This document shows positions 27,959 through 35,670 of a DNA stretch of 57,024 bases, piece by piece; positions within the stretch are counted from its first letter, which is position 1, and every line of letters begins with the position of its first letter. The stretch comes from Streptomyces sp. SA15 (GTDB lineage: Bacteria; Actinomycetota; Actinomycetes; Streptomycetales; Streptomycetaceae). The notes beneath the pieces are model-generated. The model was not told the DNA's origin. It was given only the letters and a program-made list of their open reading frames with translations, and did no database searches. The stretch lies in NCBI RefSeq assembly GCF_002291145.1, contig NZ_NTGE01000068.1:1-57024 (forward strand), read 5' to 3'. Both the position numbers and the translations under genes were made by a program.

Positions 27959-28050
27959 CTCAAGGGGCGCGGGCTGTATCAATATGTGGCTCCGCCGCGT
28001 GAGCGCGACCAGCCACAACCGGTCCGCAGCCCGAGAACCACCCACACCCC
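27959..28050. repeat. Streptomycete intergenic repeat/terminator-like element
   Basis: GGGGCGCGGGCTGTATCAATATG...GCTCCGCCGCGTG...GCGACCAGCCACAA is a sequence I recognise as widely dispersed at gene ends in Streptomyces. It sits between convergent genes, where a bidirectional terminator is expected. The identification is from memory of similar sequences. Confidence 0.45.
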
Positions 28051-28073
28051 TACGGCGCTACCGCAGCAGCCCC

Positions 28074-28400
28074 CTACGCCGTCCCATTAATCCGATCGAT
28101 AGCCTGTCGCGCCTGCTCGGCCGGCGGCCGAGCAGGCAACGACGACACCGACGCACTCGACGGCATCGCCGCAGCCGGCTGCGCCCCCGCCGGCCTCGCA
28201 TGCGCAGCCCCCGGCGCACTCGACCGCAGCCGATGACTCACCGCCTCGTCAAGAGTGACCGGCCGCTGCTTCTGCGTGGCCAGCCGCCCGGCCTCCTGGC
28301 CGAGCCTGGCCACGTCCTCCCACGGCAGCCGCAGCACCACCGCGATCTCGGCTTCCCCGTCGGGCGTCGCCACCATCGGAGGGGTAACTCGGTCGTTCAT
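28074..28400 (-). CDS. Conserved hypothetical protein (108 aa)
   Basis: Starts MNDRVTPPMVATPDGEAEIA. The N-terminal half contains AVVLRLPWEDVARLGQEAGRLA followed by DEAVSHRLRSS, a helical region; the C-terminal half is Ala/Pro rich. GAGGAAC precedes ATG 28400. No membrane segment or metal motif. I do not recognise a named family. Confidence 0.6.
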   Translation of the reverse strand: MNDRVTPPMVATPDGEAEIAVVLRLPWEDVARLGQEAGRLATQKQRPVTLDEAVSHRLRSSAPGAAHARPAGAQPAAAMPSSASVSSLPARPPAEQARQAIDRINGTA

Positions 28401-28525
28401 CGCCTGTTCCTCACGTCGTCCCCGCGACCCGCCTTCCCCGTGCCGCGGGCGGTTGAGGACACATACGCAGGCGCGGACGGCGGCGTTCACCGATTCGCCG
28501 CCCGCATCGGGGGCACTACTTCCTT

Positions 28526-29344
28526 GTGGTCATCCCCGTCCATGACGTGAACCCGGCGCGCCGCACCCCCTGGGTGACGTACGCGCTGATCGCCGCGAAC
28601 GTCTTCGTCTTCCTCTCCACGCCCGGCCTCGCCGGCTCCGTGGCGGGGGAGAGCCACCTGGCCCAGCTCTGCAACCTCCAGGCGTTCCTGGACCAATACG
28701 CGGCGGTGCCACGGGAGTTGATCCACCATCGGATGCCGCGCCTGGTGCCCACGGGCGACGTCGGGGTGGGCCCGCAGGGGGCGGGCTGCGTGATCGGGCC
28801 GCCGAGTTACGACAAGTCCCCCGAACTGTCCGTCCTCACGGCGATGTTCCTGCACGGTGGCTGGCTGCACCTGCTGGGCAACATGCTGTTCCTGCTGATC
28901 TTCGGCAATAACATCGAGGACCGCATGGGCCACATCCGCTTCGCGCTCTTCTACGTCGCCTGCGGCTACGCGGCCGCGTACGGTTTCGCCCTTGCGAACG
29001 CAGACTCGGCCGACCCCCTGATCGGCGCCTCCGGGGCCATCGCCGGCGTCCTCGGCGCCTACCTGGTGCTGTATCCGAAGGCACGGGTCTGGGTCCTCGT
29101 GCCCTTCCTGATCTTCCTGCCGCTGCGGCTGCCCGCGTGGATCGTGCTGGGTTCCTGGTTCGGGCTCCAGGCGGTGTACTCCTCGGGCCAAGGCGTCTCC
29201 AGTGCGGGCACCGTGGCCTATCTGGCGCACGTCGTCGGCTTCGTGGCGGGCATGCTGATCGCCTGGCCGCTACGCCCCGGCACTCCCCCGCCGCCGGAAC
29301 CGCGCGGCGTGCTGTTCGGCCGGCGCGCACGGCCGAGCTGGTGA
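28526..29344 (+). CDS. Rhomboid-family intramembrane serine protease
   Basis: 272-residue membrane protein with about six helices. Catalytic Ser169 lies in GASG (167-170), the helical partner His235 in AYLAHVVGF, and the L1-loop region HGGWLHLLGNMLFL at 110-123 is typical of active rhomboids. Expected to cleave single-pass membrane substrates. GTG 28526 is used; the start is divergent from the 108-aa gene. Confidence 0.92.
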   Translation: MVIPVHDVNPARRTPWVTYALIAANVFVFLSTPGLAGSVAGESHLAQLCNLQAFLDQYAAVPRELIHHRMPRLVPTGDVGVGPQGAGCVIGPPSYDKSPELSVLTAMFLHGGWLHLLGNMLFLLIFGNNIEDRMGHIRFALFYVACGYAAAYGFALANADSADPLIGASGAIAGVLGAYLVLYPKARVWVLVPFLIFLPLRLPAWIVLGSWFGLQAVYSSGQGVSSAGTVAYLAHVVGFVAGMLIAWPLRPGTPPPPEPRGVLFGRRARPSW

Positions 29345-29677
29345 GTGGGCCGGGGACGAATTCGACGCGACACCCCGGGCGACCCACCCGGCCCATAGGA
29401 AGGCGAGCCGTGACAGCGCACGAACGATGACGTATTTGCTCGTGGCGGGCCGACCACACGTCAACCCCGATCTCAGGCGGCCTGGCGGTTGCCATGCCCC
29501 GCCAGGCCCTCAGCCTGACAAAGCCCTACTCCGTCTCAATCCCGACGAGGGCCCGGCGAGGATGCATGAGACCTCCGGATGAGACGCTGATGCCTTCACT
29601 GGAAGCATGCGCCTGACTGCTCATCGGCCCATGTATCAATGTGATGAATCCATCATCTTGGGATCAGACACGGCTCC
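29345..29677. other. Gene-free interval at the core/accessory junction
   Basis: Contains a hairpin GGCCTGGCGG (29479-29488) / CCGCCAGGCC (29499-29508), the likely rhomboid terminator, and an A/T-richer stretch 29600-29660 (TGTATCAATGTGATGAATCCATCATC) with the dyad GATGAATCCATC. No gene recognised. Confidence 0.6.
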
Positions 29678-29974
29678 TCAGCCTTGTCCGCGCGGTGCGA
29701 GGCTCAGGTGAGCCGGTGGGCTGGGTGGCGCCTCGAGCTGCGGGGCGCGGGCCCACCCGTGGGCGTGCATGGTCTCGGCTTCCCAGCCTCCGAACAGCTG
29801 GGGTAGTGCCGTCGGATCGCGGTCGGCATCGCGGTGCCACTGGATGAACGCGCGGGCGGCGGATCGACGGGCGTCGCAGGCCGGGCAGAGTTCCATCCAG
29901 ACGCCGGTCATCAACGGGTCGGCACCGCTCGACGAGGCGCCGTCGGCCCTCGATGCCAAGCGGGGAGTTGGCAT
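29678..29974 (-). CDS. Small hypothetical protein, probably a 5'-truncated DUF6300-like relic
   Basis: 98 residues. The C-terminal part (MTGVWMELCPACDARRSAAR, then FIQWHRDADRDP and ETMHAHGWAR) resembles a family of small streptomycete proteins with a CxxC pair that I associate with DUF6300. The first 20 residues do not fit that family, so the original 5' end may be missing. The ATG follows the MFS stop by three bases, giving fortuitous or real coupling. It marks the left edge of the accessory region. Confidence 0.45.
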   Translation of the reverse strand: MPTPRLASRADGASSSGADPLMTGVWMELCPACDARRSAARAFIQWHRDADRDPTALPQLFGGWEAETMHAHGWARAPQLEAPPSPPAHLSLAPRGQG

Positions 29975-29977
29975 GGG

Positions 29978-31504
29978 TCATCGAGCGCTGCTTTCTTCGA
30001 CGGCGTCCTGGGCCAGGGCCTCAGTGCCGGCGTCACCCGCGCTGAGGAAAGTTCTCGGTATCCGACGCAGGGCGAATGCACCGAGTGCGGCGTGAAGGAT
30101 GCCGGCGATGACGGCAGCGGTGTGCAGACCGGTGACGAAGGCGGTCTTCGCGTCGCCGATCACCGCGGTTGTGAGGCCGGGGACCTGCAATGTCTCGTTG
30201 AGAGTACCGGCGAGGTCAGGTCCCTGGAGCCGGAAGATCAGGGTGGCCAGCGAGCCGAGGAGTGCGATGCCGAGCGCGTTGCCGATCTCGTTGCTGGTCT
30301 CGGCGATCGCTGCCGCGGACCCGGCGCGCTCTGCGGGAACCGCGGCGATGGCGGTGTCGGCGACGACGCTGAAGGAGATGCCGTAGCCGATGCCGGCGAT
30401 GACGGTGGATGCCACGTACCAGCCGATGCCGCTGGAGATGCCGGTGGCCAGCAGCAGGAGCAGCCCTGCGGCGATGAAGAAGTGGCAGGTGATGAGCGCT
30501 GCCCGGGTGCCGATACGCACGACGAGTGCCGGTGTGACGATGCAGGTGACGGTGAGCGCGGCGGCGCCGGGGAGCGCGACGAGAGCCGCATCGAGGACGG
30601 TCAGTCCGAGGACGGACTGGAGGTAGATGCCGCCGAGGTAGGCCACTGCCGACCATGCGGCCAGAGGCAGAAGCCCGGTGATGGCCGCGATCGTGAACAC
30701 CCGGTCGCGGAAGAGGCGGAAGTCGATCAGCGGGTGTTCCAGGTGGAGTTGCCGCCGGACGAACCACCCCAGGGTGACGACGCCGACGATCCCTGTGGCC
30801 ATCGGGGTCGCGGTCAACCCCTCCGCCGCAGCGTGCTTGATCGCGTAGACGGTCAGCAGGATGCCCGCAGCGGAGAGCAGAACGCTCAGAGCGTCGATGC
30901 GGCCCGTCCGGGTGGCACGTACCTCGCGGAGCAGGACCGGGGCCAGAACGAGGAACAGCACGACGACGGGAAGATTGATCAGGAAGACCGATCCCCACCA
31001 GAAGCTGTTCAGCAGTTGTCCGCCGACGACCGGGCCGATCGCGAAGCCGGCGGCAAAGGTGGCTGCGAAGATGCCGATCGCTTTCGCCCGCAGGCGTGGA
31101 TCGGTGAACAGTTCGCTGAGTACCGCCAGCGCCGACGGCAGCAGCGTGGCACCGGCCACGCCCATCAGCGCCCGGAAGGCGATCAGCAGCTCCGGCCCGG
31201 AGGCGAACGCCGCTCCCGCCGAGGCCGCGCCGAACACCGCCGCGCCGGTCATCAGCAGCTTCAGCCGGCCGTACCGGTCGCCGATGTTGCCGAATGCGAT
31301 GAGCAGGGACCCGACGGCGAATCCGTAGACGTCCAGGATCCACAGCGCCTGATCGGCGGTCGGCGACAGCGCCTCGGAGACCTTGGGCATGGCCAGGAAC
31401 AGGACCGAACTGTCCATCGCGACGAGCAGTACCGGGCCCAGCACCACCAGCAGACCGAGCCACGCCCGCGGACCGGGTGAGTGAGAAACACGCTGTTGGT
31501 TCAT
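29978..31504 (-). CDS. MFS transporter, DHA2 (14-TM) drug/H+ antiporter family
   Basis: 508-residue exporter with 14 predicted helices. The early LLVAMDSSVLFLAMP and DVYGFAVGSLLIAFGNIGDRYGRLKLL (motif A: G-x-x-x-D-R-x-G-R) are typical of the EmrB/QacA group; FAIGPVVGGQLL is motif C of antiporters. Likely exports the cluster product or confers self-resistance. ATG 31504 follows a Gly/Pro-rich leader. It faces away from the XRE relic. Confidence 0.9.
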   Translation of the reverse strand: MNQQRVSHSPGPRAWLGLLVVLGPVLLVAMDSSVLFLAMPKVSEALSPTADQALWILDVYGFAVGSLLIAFGNIGDRYGRLKLLMTGAAVFGAASAGAAFASGPELLIAFRALMGVAGATLLPSALAVLSELFTDPRLRAKAIGIFAATFAAGFAIGPVVGGQLLNSFWWGSVFLINLPVVVLFLVLAPVLLREVRATRTGRIDALSVLLSAAGILLTVYAIKHAAAEGLTATPMATGIVGVVTLGWFVRRQLHLEHPLIDFRLFRDRVFTIAAITGLLPLAAWSAVAYLGGIYLQSVLGLTVLDAALVALPGAAALTVTCIVTPALVVRIGTRAALITCHFFIAAGLLLLLATGISSGIGWYVASTVIAGIGYGISFSVVADTAIAAVPAERAGSAAAIAETSNEIGNALGIALLGSLATLIFRLQGPDLAGTLNETLQVPGLTTAVIGDAKTAFVTGLHTAAVIAGILHAALGAFALRRIPRTFLSAGDAGTEALAQDAVEESSAR

Positions 31505-31607
31505 GCTTGGGAGGGTGCGGCGTCGTCCGCTCGGCAACCATCCCCGCGTCATGGGTACACCTCACAGGGGCACCCAGGCACGGACCGTGGCGCCCACGCT
31601 CGCAGTC

Positions 31608-31742
31608 ATGGAGCTGGAGAGTCTCGGGGCCCGTCTCAAGACTCGCCGCGGAGGGCCAGGCCGGCACGGCCTCCCAACAGGTCCTCGATGCGCTCGCAGG
31701 CGTGCTCCAGCTCGATCCGGCCGAGGCACGTCGACCTGTGAT
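31608..31742 (+). pseudogene. Relic of an XRE-type (MmyB-like) regulator
   Basis: ATG 31608 starts MELESLGARLKTRRG, like the N-terminus of MmyB-like HTH regulators. In another frame 31677-31730 reads QVLDALAGVLQLDPAEAR, the segment that follows the HTH in that family. The HTH itself and the large C-terminal domain are absent. Assigned by resemblance only. Confidence 0.5.
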
Positions 31743-31748
31743 ACGGGG

Positions 31749-32708
31749 TCAGGCCGCCGCGAGTCGCGGGAACAACGCCAGTGCGTTGGTGCGGCCGATG
31801 GCCGCGCGCTGCTGGTCGTCCCAGCCCGGGAAGCGGGCGAAGCCTTCGACGTTCTCGGTGGTGTGGGCGGCCGGCATGAACGGGAAGTCGCTGCCGAAGA
31901 GGATCTTGTCGGGGGCGGCCAGCTCGGTCAGGGCGGGTAGCGCGTACGAGTTGGCGGACATGGCGATGTCGTAGTGAATGCCCCGTAGTTGGCCGATCAC
32001 GTCGGCGGGAGCCCGCTCGGTCAGGTACTTGCCGATGGTGGGCCCGTAGGTGAGGCGCTGGGCGAGGAAGGGCAGCGTGCCGCCCGCGTGGGAGACGATG
32101 AGCTTGAGGTGGGGAAGGCGCCCGAGTACACCGTTGAAGAGCAGGCTGACCACCGTGCGGGTGGTCTCGAAGGTGAAGTCGTACAGCGACGGCGGCAGAT
32201 CGAAGGTCGCCAGGTCCTTCGCGGGCGGTGTGCCCGGGTGGACGTGGACGGGCAGGCCTCGCTCGGCGATCTCCGCGAGCAGCGGCTCGAACTCGGCATC
32301 GCCCAGATAACGGTTTCCGTAGCTGGTCAGCAGCCCGACACCGTCCAGGCCGAGTTCGTCGACGGCGTAGGCGAGTTCGTCCTTGGCGGCGGCGACATCG
32401 GGCAGCGGCAGGATGGCGAAGGCGCCGAAGCGGTCCGGGTTCGCCGCGATGGTCTGCGCGAAGAACTCGTTGACCTGGCGGGCCAGTCGGCGGGCCTGGT
32501 CGCCTTCAGCGAAGGTGACGCCAGGGGCAGTGATGGACAGCACGGCGGCGGCGATGGAGTGGCGGTCCATCACATCGAGGCTCTCCTGCGCGCTCCAGGT
32601 GGGGTAGTCGACACCGGGGATGGCGACACGGTCGCCCAGGGCCTTGGCGTAGTCGGGCGGGATCGCGTGGTGGTGGACGTCGATGAGACCGGTCGGCTGT
32701 TGCGTCAT
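31749..32708 (-). CDS. ACMSD-family amidohydrolase, predicted aromatic acid decarboxylase
   Basis: 319-residue metal-dependent TIM-barrel enzyme of the Amidohydro_2 family, which includes 2-amino-3-carboxymuconate semialdehyde decarboxylase and gamma-resorcylate (2,6-dihydroxybenzoate) decarboxylase. Metal ligands are visible as His12/His14 (DVHHH), His155-157 (HVHPG), His207 (VSHAGG) and Asp274 (FGSDFPF). Family decarboxylases of this group act on acids with an ortho-hydroxyl. Here it is expected to decarboxylate a hydroxylated 3-hydroxyanthranilate, leaving an aminohydroquinone. GGAGA precedes ATG 32708. It is 28 bases downstream of the NAT gene on the same strand, so likely one operon. Confidence 0.85.
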   Translation of the reverse strand: MTQQPTGLIDVHHHAIPPDYAKALGDRVAIPGVDYPTWSAQESLDVMDRHSIAAAVLSITAPGVTFAEGDQARRLARQVNEFFAQTIAANPDRFGAFAILPLPDVAAAKDELAYAVDELGLDGVGLLTSYGNRYLGDAEFEPLLAEIAERGLPVHVHPGTPPAKDLATFDLPPSLYDFTFETTRTVVSLLFNGVLGRLPHLKLIVSHAGGTLPFLAQRLTYGPTIGKYLTERAPADVIGQLRGIHYDIAMSANSYALPALTELAAPDKILFGSDFPFMPAAHTTENVEGFARFPGWDDQQRAAIGRTNALALFPRLAAA

Positions 32709-32736
32709 GATGGTGTCTCCGGGGGTCGATTGAACG

Positions 32737-33537
32737 TCAGGGGTGCTGAGGGGCATCGGCCGAAGGCGGGACGGTGGCCAGCTCGATGCCGAACACGGCA
32801 CGGTAGGCGGCCAGCAACGCGGCGTCCTCGGACAGGCGTTCCTTGGTCTTGTCGCCGCCCGCGGTGTGGGTGAGGGTGCGCCCGGCCAGCGTGACCCGGC
32901 CCTCCGCGGTGGGCAGGGTGCACACCTGCCGAGCCAGGAACGGAGAGTCGTCGCTGCTGCGGAGCCACCATGTCATGGCGGCGAAGTCGTCCAGCTCGCG
33001 CGGACGCTGTTCCAGGCGGTACTGGAGCACGCCGTCACGCAGCAGGTCCAGATCGCCGTGGGGTGCTTCGGTCAGCTGGAAGGTGCCCTGCTCATCGGCC
33101 TGCTCGCCCCGCTCGGCCAGGCGCAGCGGGTGGCGGAAGGCGTTTCCGTAACCGACGTCGGCCAGGTAGGGGCCTTCGCCGTCCTCGGTCACTACGCGCA
33201 AGGCCATGTGGCCCAGCGGCGGGGTGAAGCCGTCCTCCTCCATGACCCGGGCGGCCAAGGGCGCGACGTCGAACTCGAGGGTGCGCAGCAACTCGTGGAA
33301 GGCGCCGTTGAGTTCGTAGCAACAGCCGCCTCGGTTGCGGCTGATGATCTTTTCGAGGGCGGAGGCGCCGAGACCGATGGGCGGGCTGGGCCTGCCGTAC
33401 GCGAAGTCGATGTTCTCGAACGGGACACTGAGTACATGTCGCTCGTGCAGGTGGGCCAAGGCCTTGGCATCGGCACGCTCAGGACGTTTGGCTCCGATGC
33501 GCTCCAGATAGGCGTCGACGGTCGCGGAGTCGAGCAT
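32737..33537 (-). CDS. Arylamine N-acetyltransferase (NAT) family
   Basis: 266-residue acetyl-CoA:arylamine N-acetyltransferase. The triad is complete: Cys73 in RGGCCYE (69-75), His110 in LGHMALRV and Asp127 in YLADVGYG. VPFENIDF near the N-terminus is also family-typical. RifF-type amide synthases belong to the same fold, but no polyketide synthase is present, so acetylation of an aminophenol is favoured. It leads the operon NAT-amidohydrolase and is divergent from the cupin. ATG 33537 follows GGGAGCGGG. Confidence 0.92.
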   Translation of the reverse strand: MLDSATVDAYLERIGAKRPERADAKALAHLHERHVLSVPFENIDFAYGRPSPPIGLGASALEKIISRNRGGCCYELNGAFHELLRTLEFDVAPLAARVMEEDGFTPPLGHMALRVVTEDGEGPYLADVGYGNAFRHPLRLAERGEQADEQGTFQLTEAPHGDLDLLRDGVLQYRLEQRPRELDDFAAMTWWLRSSDDSPFLARQVCTLPTAEGRVTLAGRTLTHTAGGDKTKERLSEDAALLAAYRAVFGIELATVPPSADAPQHP

Positions 33538-33837
33538 CAGACCCGCTCCCGTGCGCGGCAGGAGGTGCTGTTCGACAGCTCGGTACGCAAGGTGGTGTCC
33601 TCTCGGCAGGTGAGTGCACCGGACATTCCACCGGGCGCGGCCGGCATACCGCATCACGTGTCTGCGGGATGTCGGGTGCGGGGCGGGCCGGGGTCCGGTT
33701 CGGCCGACGGTGCGCCCCGGACCACGCGATCACGTGATGTGTGTCCGTGGAGGTGTGGCCGAGACTCGGGCGGAACCCCTGAACGCCGGGCCGTCCGCCA
33801 AGAGGCGCGGCGCCTTGACCGACCAGAGGAGCCCTCG
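33538..33837. promoter_or_regulatory. Divergent NAT/cupin control region with two CACGTG sites
   Basis: The 300-bp divergent interval holds CACGTG at 33655-33660 and within the 10-bp palindrome ATCACGTGAT at 33729-33738. The sites are 76 bp apart and flank the centre of the region. They are candidate operators; the binding protein is unknown. Confidence 0.4.
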
Positions 33838-34371
33838 ATGGCTGATGAAGAAGTCAACTCCGAAGCAAGTCCCGGACTTGAGCCCCGGGTGCTGCATGTG
33901 CCGGCCGGTGAGGGCCCGAAGGTCTGGATGTCGGGCGACACCTACACGCTCAAGGCCACCTCGGAGAACACCGGCGGCCGCCTGTCCTTCAGTGAGGCGT
34001 CCGTCCCGCCCGGCGCGGGCCCTGTGCCGCATGTCCACCTCGACGCCGACGAGGCGTACTACATCCTCAACGGCGAGTTGGAGGTGCTCGACGGGGAGCG
34101 CCTCATCACGGCCAAGGCCGGCGACTTCGTCTTCATTCCGCGTGGCACCCTGCACCGTTTCAAGAACACGGGAGTGGACGCGGCCCGCATGGTGTTCTTC
34201 TTCACCCCCGCCGGGTTCGACAAGTTCTTCCTCGAAGCGGGCAAGCCCGCCGTCGCCGGTGTTCCTCCGCAGTGGGGCGAGGAGGACGATCTGCGCGTGC
34301 TGGAGATAGCGCCCCGGTACAGCTGGACTCCCGCGGCGGACACCCCGGCAGCGGAGGAGGCGCACCGGTGA
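33838..34371 (+). CDS. Single-domain cupin, candidate metal-dependent quinol epoxidase/dioxygenase
   Basis: 177-residue cupin_2 protein. Motif 1 is PHVHLDADEAYYILNGELEV with His65, His67 and Glu72; motif 2 is PRGTLHRFKN with His106, completing a 3-His/1-Glu metal site. Similar single-domain cupins include quercetinases and other flavin-free oxygenases that use Ni, Co, Mn or Fe. In this cluster it is the best candidate for epoxidising a 2,5-dihydroxyacetanilide-type quinol. AGAGGAG precedes ATG 33838. It lies before the SDR, on the same strand. Confidence 0.85.
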   Translation: MADEEVNSEASPGLEPRVLHVPAGEGPKVWMSGDTYTLKATSENTGGRLSFSEASVPPGAGPVPHVHLDADEAYYILNGELEVLDGERLITAKAGDFVFIPRGTLHRFKNTGVDAARMVFFFTPAGFDKFFLEAGKPAVAGVPPQWGEEDDLRVLEIAPRYSWTPAADTPAAEEAHR

Positions 34372-34514
34372 GGGCGGGCCGGCGTTGACGGCGGCCGGTC
34401 CGGTAGTGGCGTGGATACGGGATGGCTGGGCCGGGAGTTGAGGCCACAGTGGTGTGGGAGCGGTGCGCGGGACATGCGCGCCGCCGAGTTTTCGCACGAA
34501 GAATGGATGGGAAC

Positions 34515-35273
34515 ATGACTGCTCGTTTCGTCGGCAAGGTCGCGCTCGTCACCGGAGGTGGCAGCGGGATCGGACGGGCCGCGGCCGAGGCGTTCGCCCG
34601 CGAGGGGGCACAGGTGTGCGTCGCGGGCCGCAACGAGCAGCGGCTGAAGGAGACGGTCGCCGCCATCGAGGCCGCGGGCGGGACGGCCGCTCACGTCACC
34701 GCGGACGTCGCGGACGCGACCGACGTGGAGGCGATGGTGACGGCCGCCGTGGAGTTGTACGGCCGCATCGACATCGCGTTCAACAACGCGGGCATGACGC
34801 TGGTCGACCGGATCGTGGACGTGCGGCAGGAGGACTGGGACCGGCTCGTGGCGACGAATCTGACCGGTGTCTGGCAGTGCATGCGTAACGAGATCCTGCA
34901 GATGCGCCGACAGGGCGCAGGCGTGATCGTCAACACCGCCTCCAACGCCGGTACCCACATCACGATGCCCACGCTGGGCGCCTACGGTGCGACCAAGGCC
35001 GCCGCCACGGCTCTGACGGCAGCCGCGGCCAAGGAGCACATCGGTGAGGGGATCCGCATCAACGCCATCAGCCCCGGCCCCATCCGCACCGAACTGCTGC
35101 GTGAGCCGGGGGACTCGGACGCGGACATCGACGCGCGCTACGTACCGATGATTCCCCTCGGCCGCATCGGCAGCGCCGAGGAGGCTGCGGCTGCCGTGTT
35201 GTGGCTGGCCTCCGACGACTCGGCGTACACGGTGGGACAGGACCTGGTCCTCGACGGGGGGATCACCGCCTAG
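34515..35273 (+). CDS. SDR-family NAD(P)-dependent oxidoreductase, candidate epoxyquinone reductase
   Basis: 252-residue classical short-chain dehydrogenase. Cofactor loop TGGGSGIG (13-20), NNAG at 90-93, and catalytic Ser143, Tyr157 and Lys161 (YGATK) are present. The second SDR of the cluster is EntA-like, so this one is free for a different step, such as reducing an epoxyquinone carbonyl. ATG 34515 is chosen over ATG 34503 because GGATGGGA then lies just upstream. A 14-bp perfect hairpin ends the unit. Confidence 0.9.
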   Translation: MTARFVGKVALVTGGGSGIGRAAAEAFAREGAQVCVAGRNEQRLKETVAAIEAAGGTAAHVTADVADATDVEAMVTAAVELYGRIDIAFNNAGMTLVDRIVDVRQEDWDRLVATNLTGVWQCMRNEILQMRRQGAGVIVNTASNAGTHITMPTLGAYGATKAAATALTAAAAKEHIGEGIRINAISPGPIRTELLREPGDSDADIDARYVPMIPLGRIGSAEEAAAAVLWLASDDSAYTVGQDLVLDGGITA

Positions 35274-35372
35274 CCGAGGGGCCCCTCCGGATCCGGTCCG
35301 CGGCATCTGGGCTGCCGCGGACGTTCCCTGGTCGCGGCCGGGTGCGCGTGCGGCACACCGGACGCGTCAGGC

Positions 35373-35405
35373 GGGAGGCAGGCATCTGTTGGATGCCTGC
35401 CTCCC
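35373..35405 (+). terminator. Perfect 14-bp hairpin with T-rich tail
   Basis: GGGAGGCAGGCATC (35373-35386), loop TGTTG, and GATGCCTGCCTCCC (35392-35405), followed by TTCTT. It lies 100 bases after the SDR stop and looks like an intrinsic terminator. Confidence 0.85.
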
Positions 35406-35545
35406 TTCTTCGTGTCCGTGCCCCGTGTCGGCGCCGCGGCATGCAACGGCAGGAGCTTCGGGGACCGCCAGGTTCCCTGGCCGGGCATCCCCGCCGGAAC
35501 GGGCCCGGTTCGACACAGCAAGTCCAAGGTGACAAACTGACGACG

Positions 35546-35571
35546 GTTTTTGGATCAACTGAACCAAAAAC
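35546..35571. promoter_or_regulatory. 26-bp TetR-type operator upstream of the MFS gene
   Basis: GTTTTTGG, ten bases, CCAAAAAC: a perfect 8-bp inverted repeat. The same 26-bp spacing, with half-sites GTTTTT and CCAAAAC, is found at 36995-37020 before the TetR gene, so both genes may be controlled by that regulator. Confidence 0.65.
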
Positions 35572-35670
35572 AGGTACCGTTCACTCCAGCAGTGACGTTC
35601 CAGACCATCTGGCCGACTTGAAAGGTTTTGACATGCTGTCAGCAACGTGCGACTGGAAGGCGGCCCACTG

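Larger units (their letters stand above)
35274..35670. other. Intergenic region SDR-MFS
   Basis: Holds the terminator at 35373-35405 and the operator at 35546-35571. The remainder has no recognisable gene. An AT-richer window around 35530-35635 is the likely MFS promoter. Confidence 0.6.

Noticed and set aside
31749..32708. ACMSD proper in a kynurenine-type breakdown pathway
   Set aside because: No 3-hydroxyanthranilate 3,4-dioxygenase-type neighbour with the usual motif set was seen; the nearby cupin lacks enough resemblance by eye, though that remains the main alternative to test.
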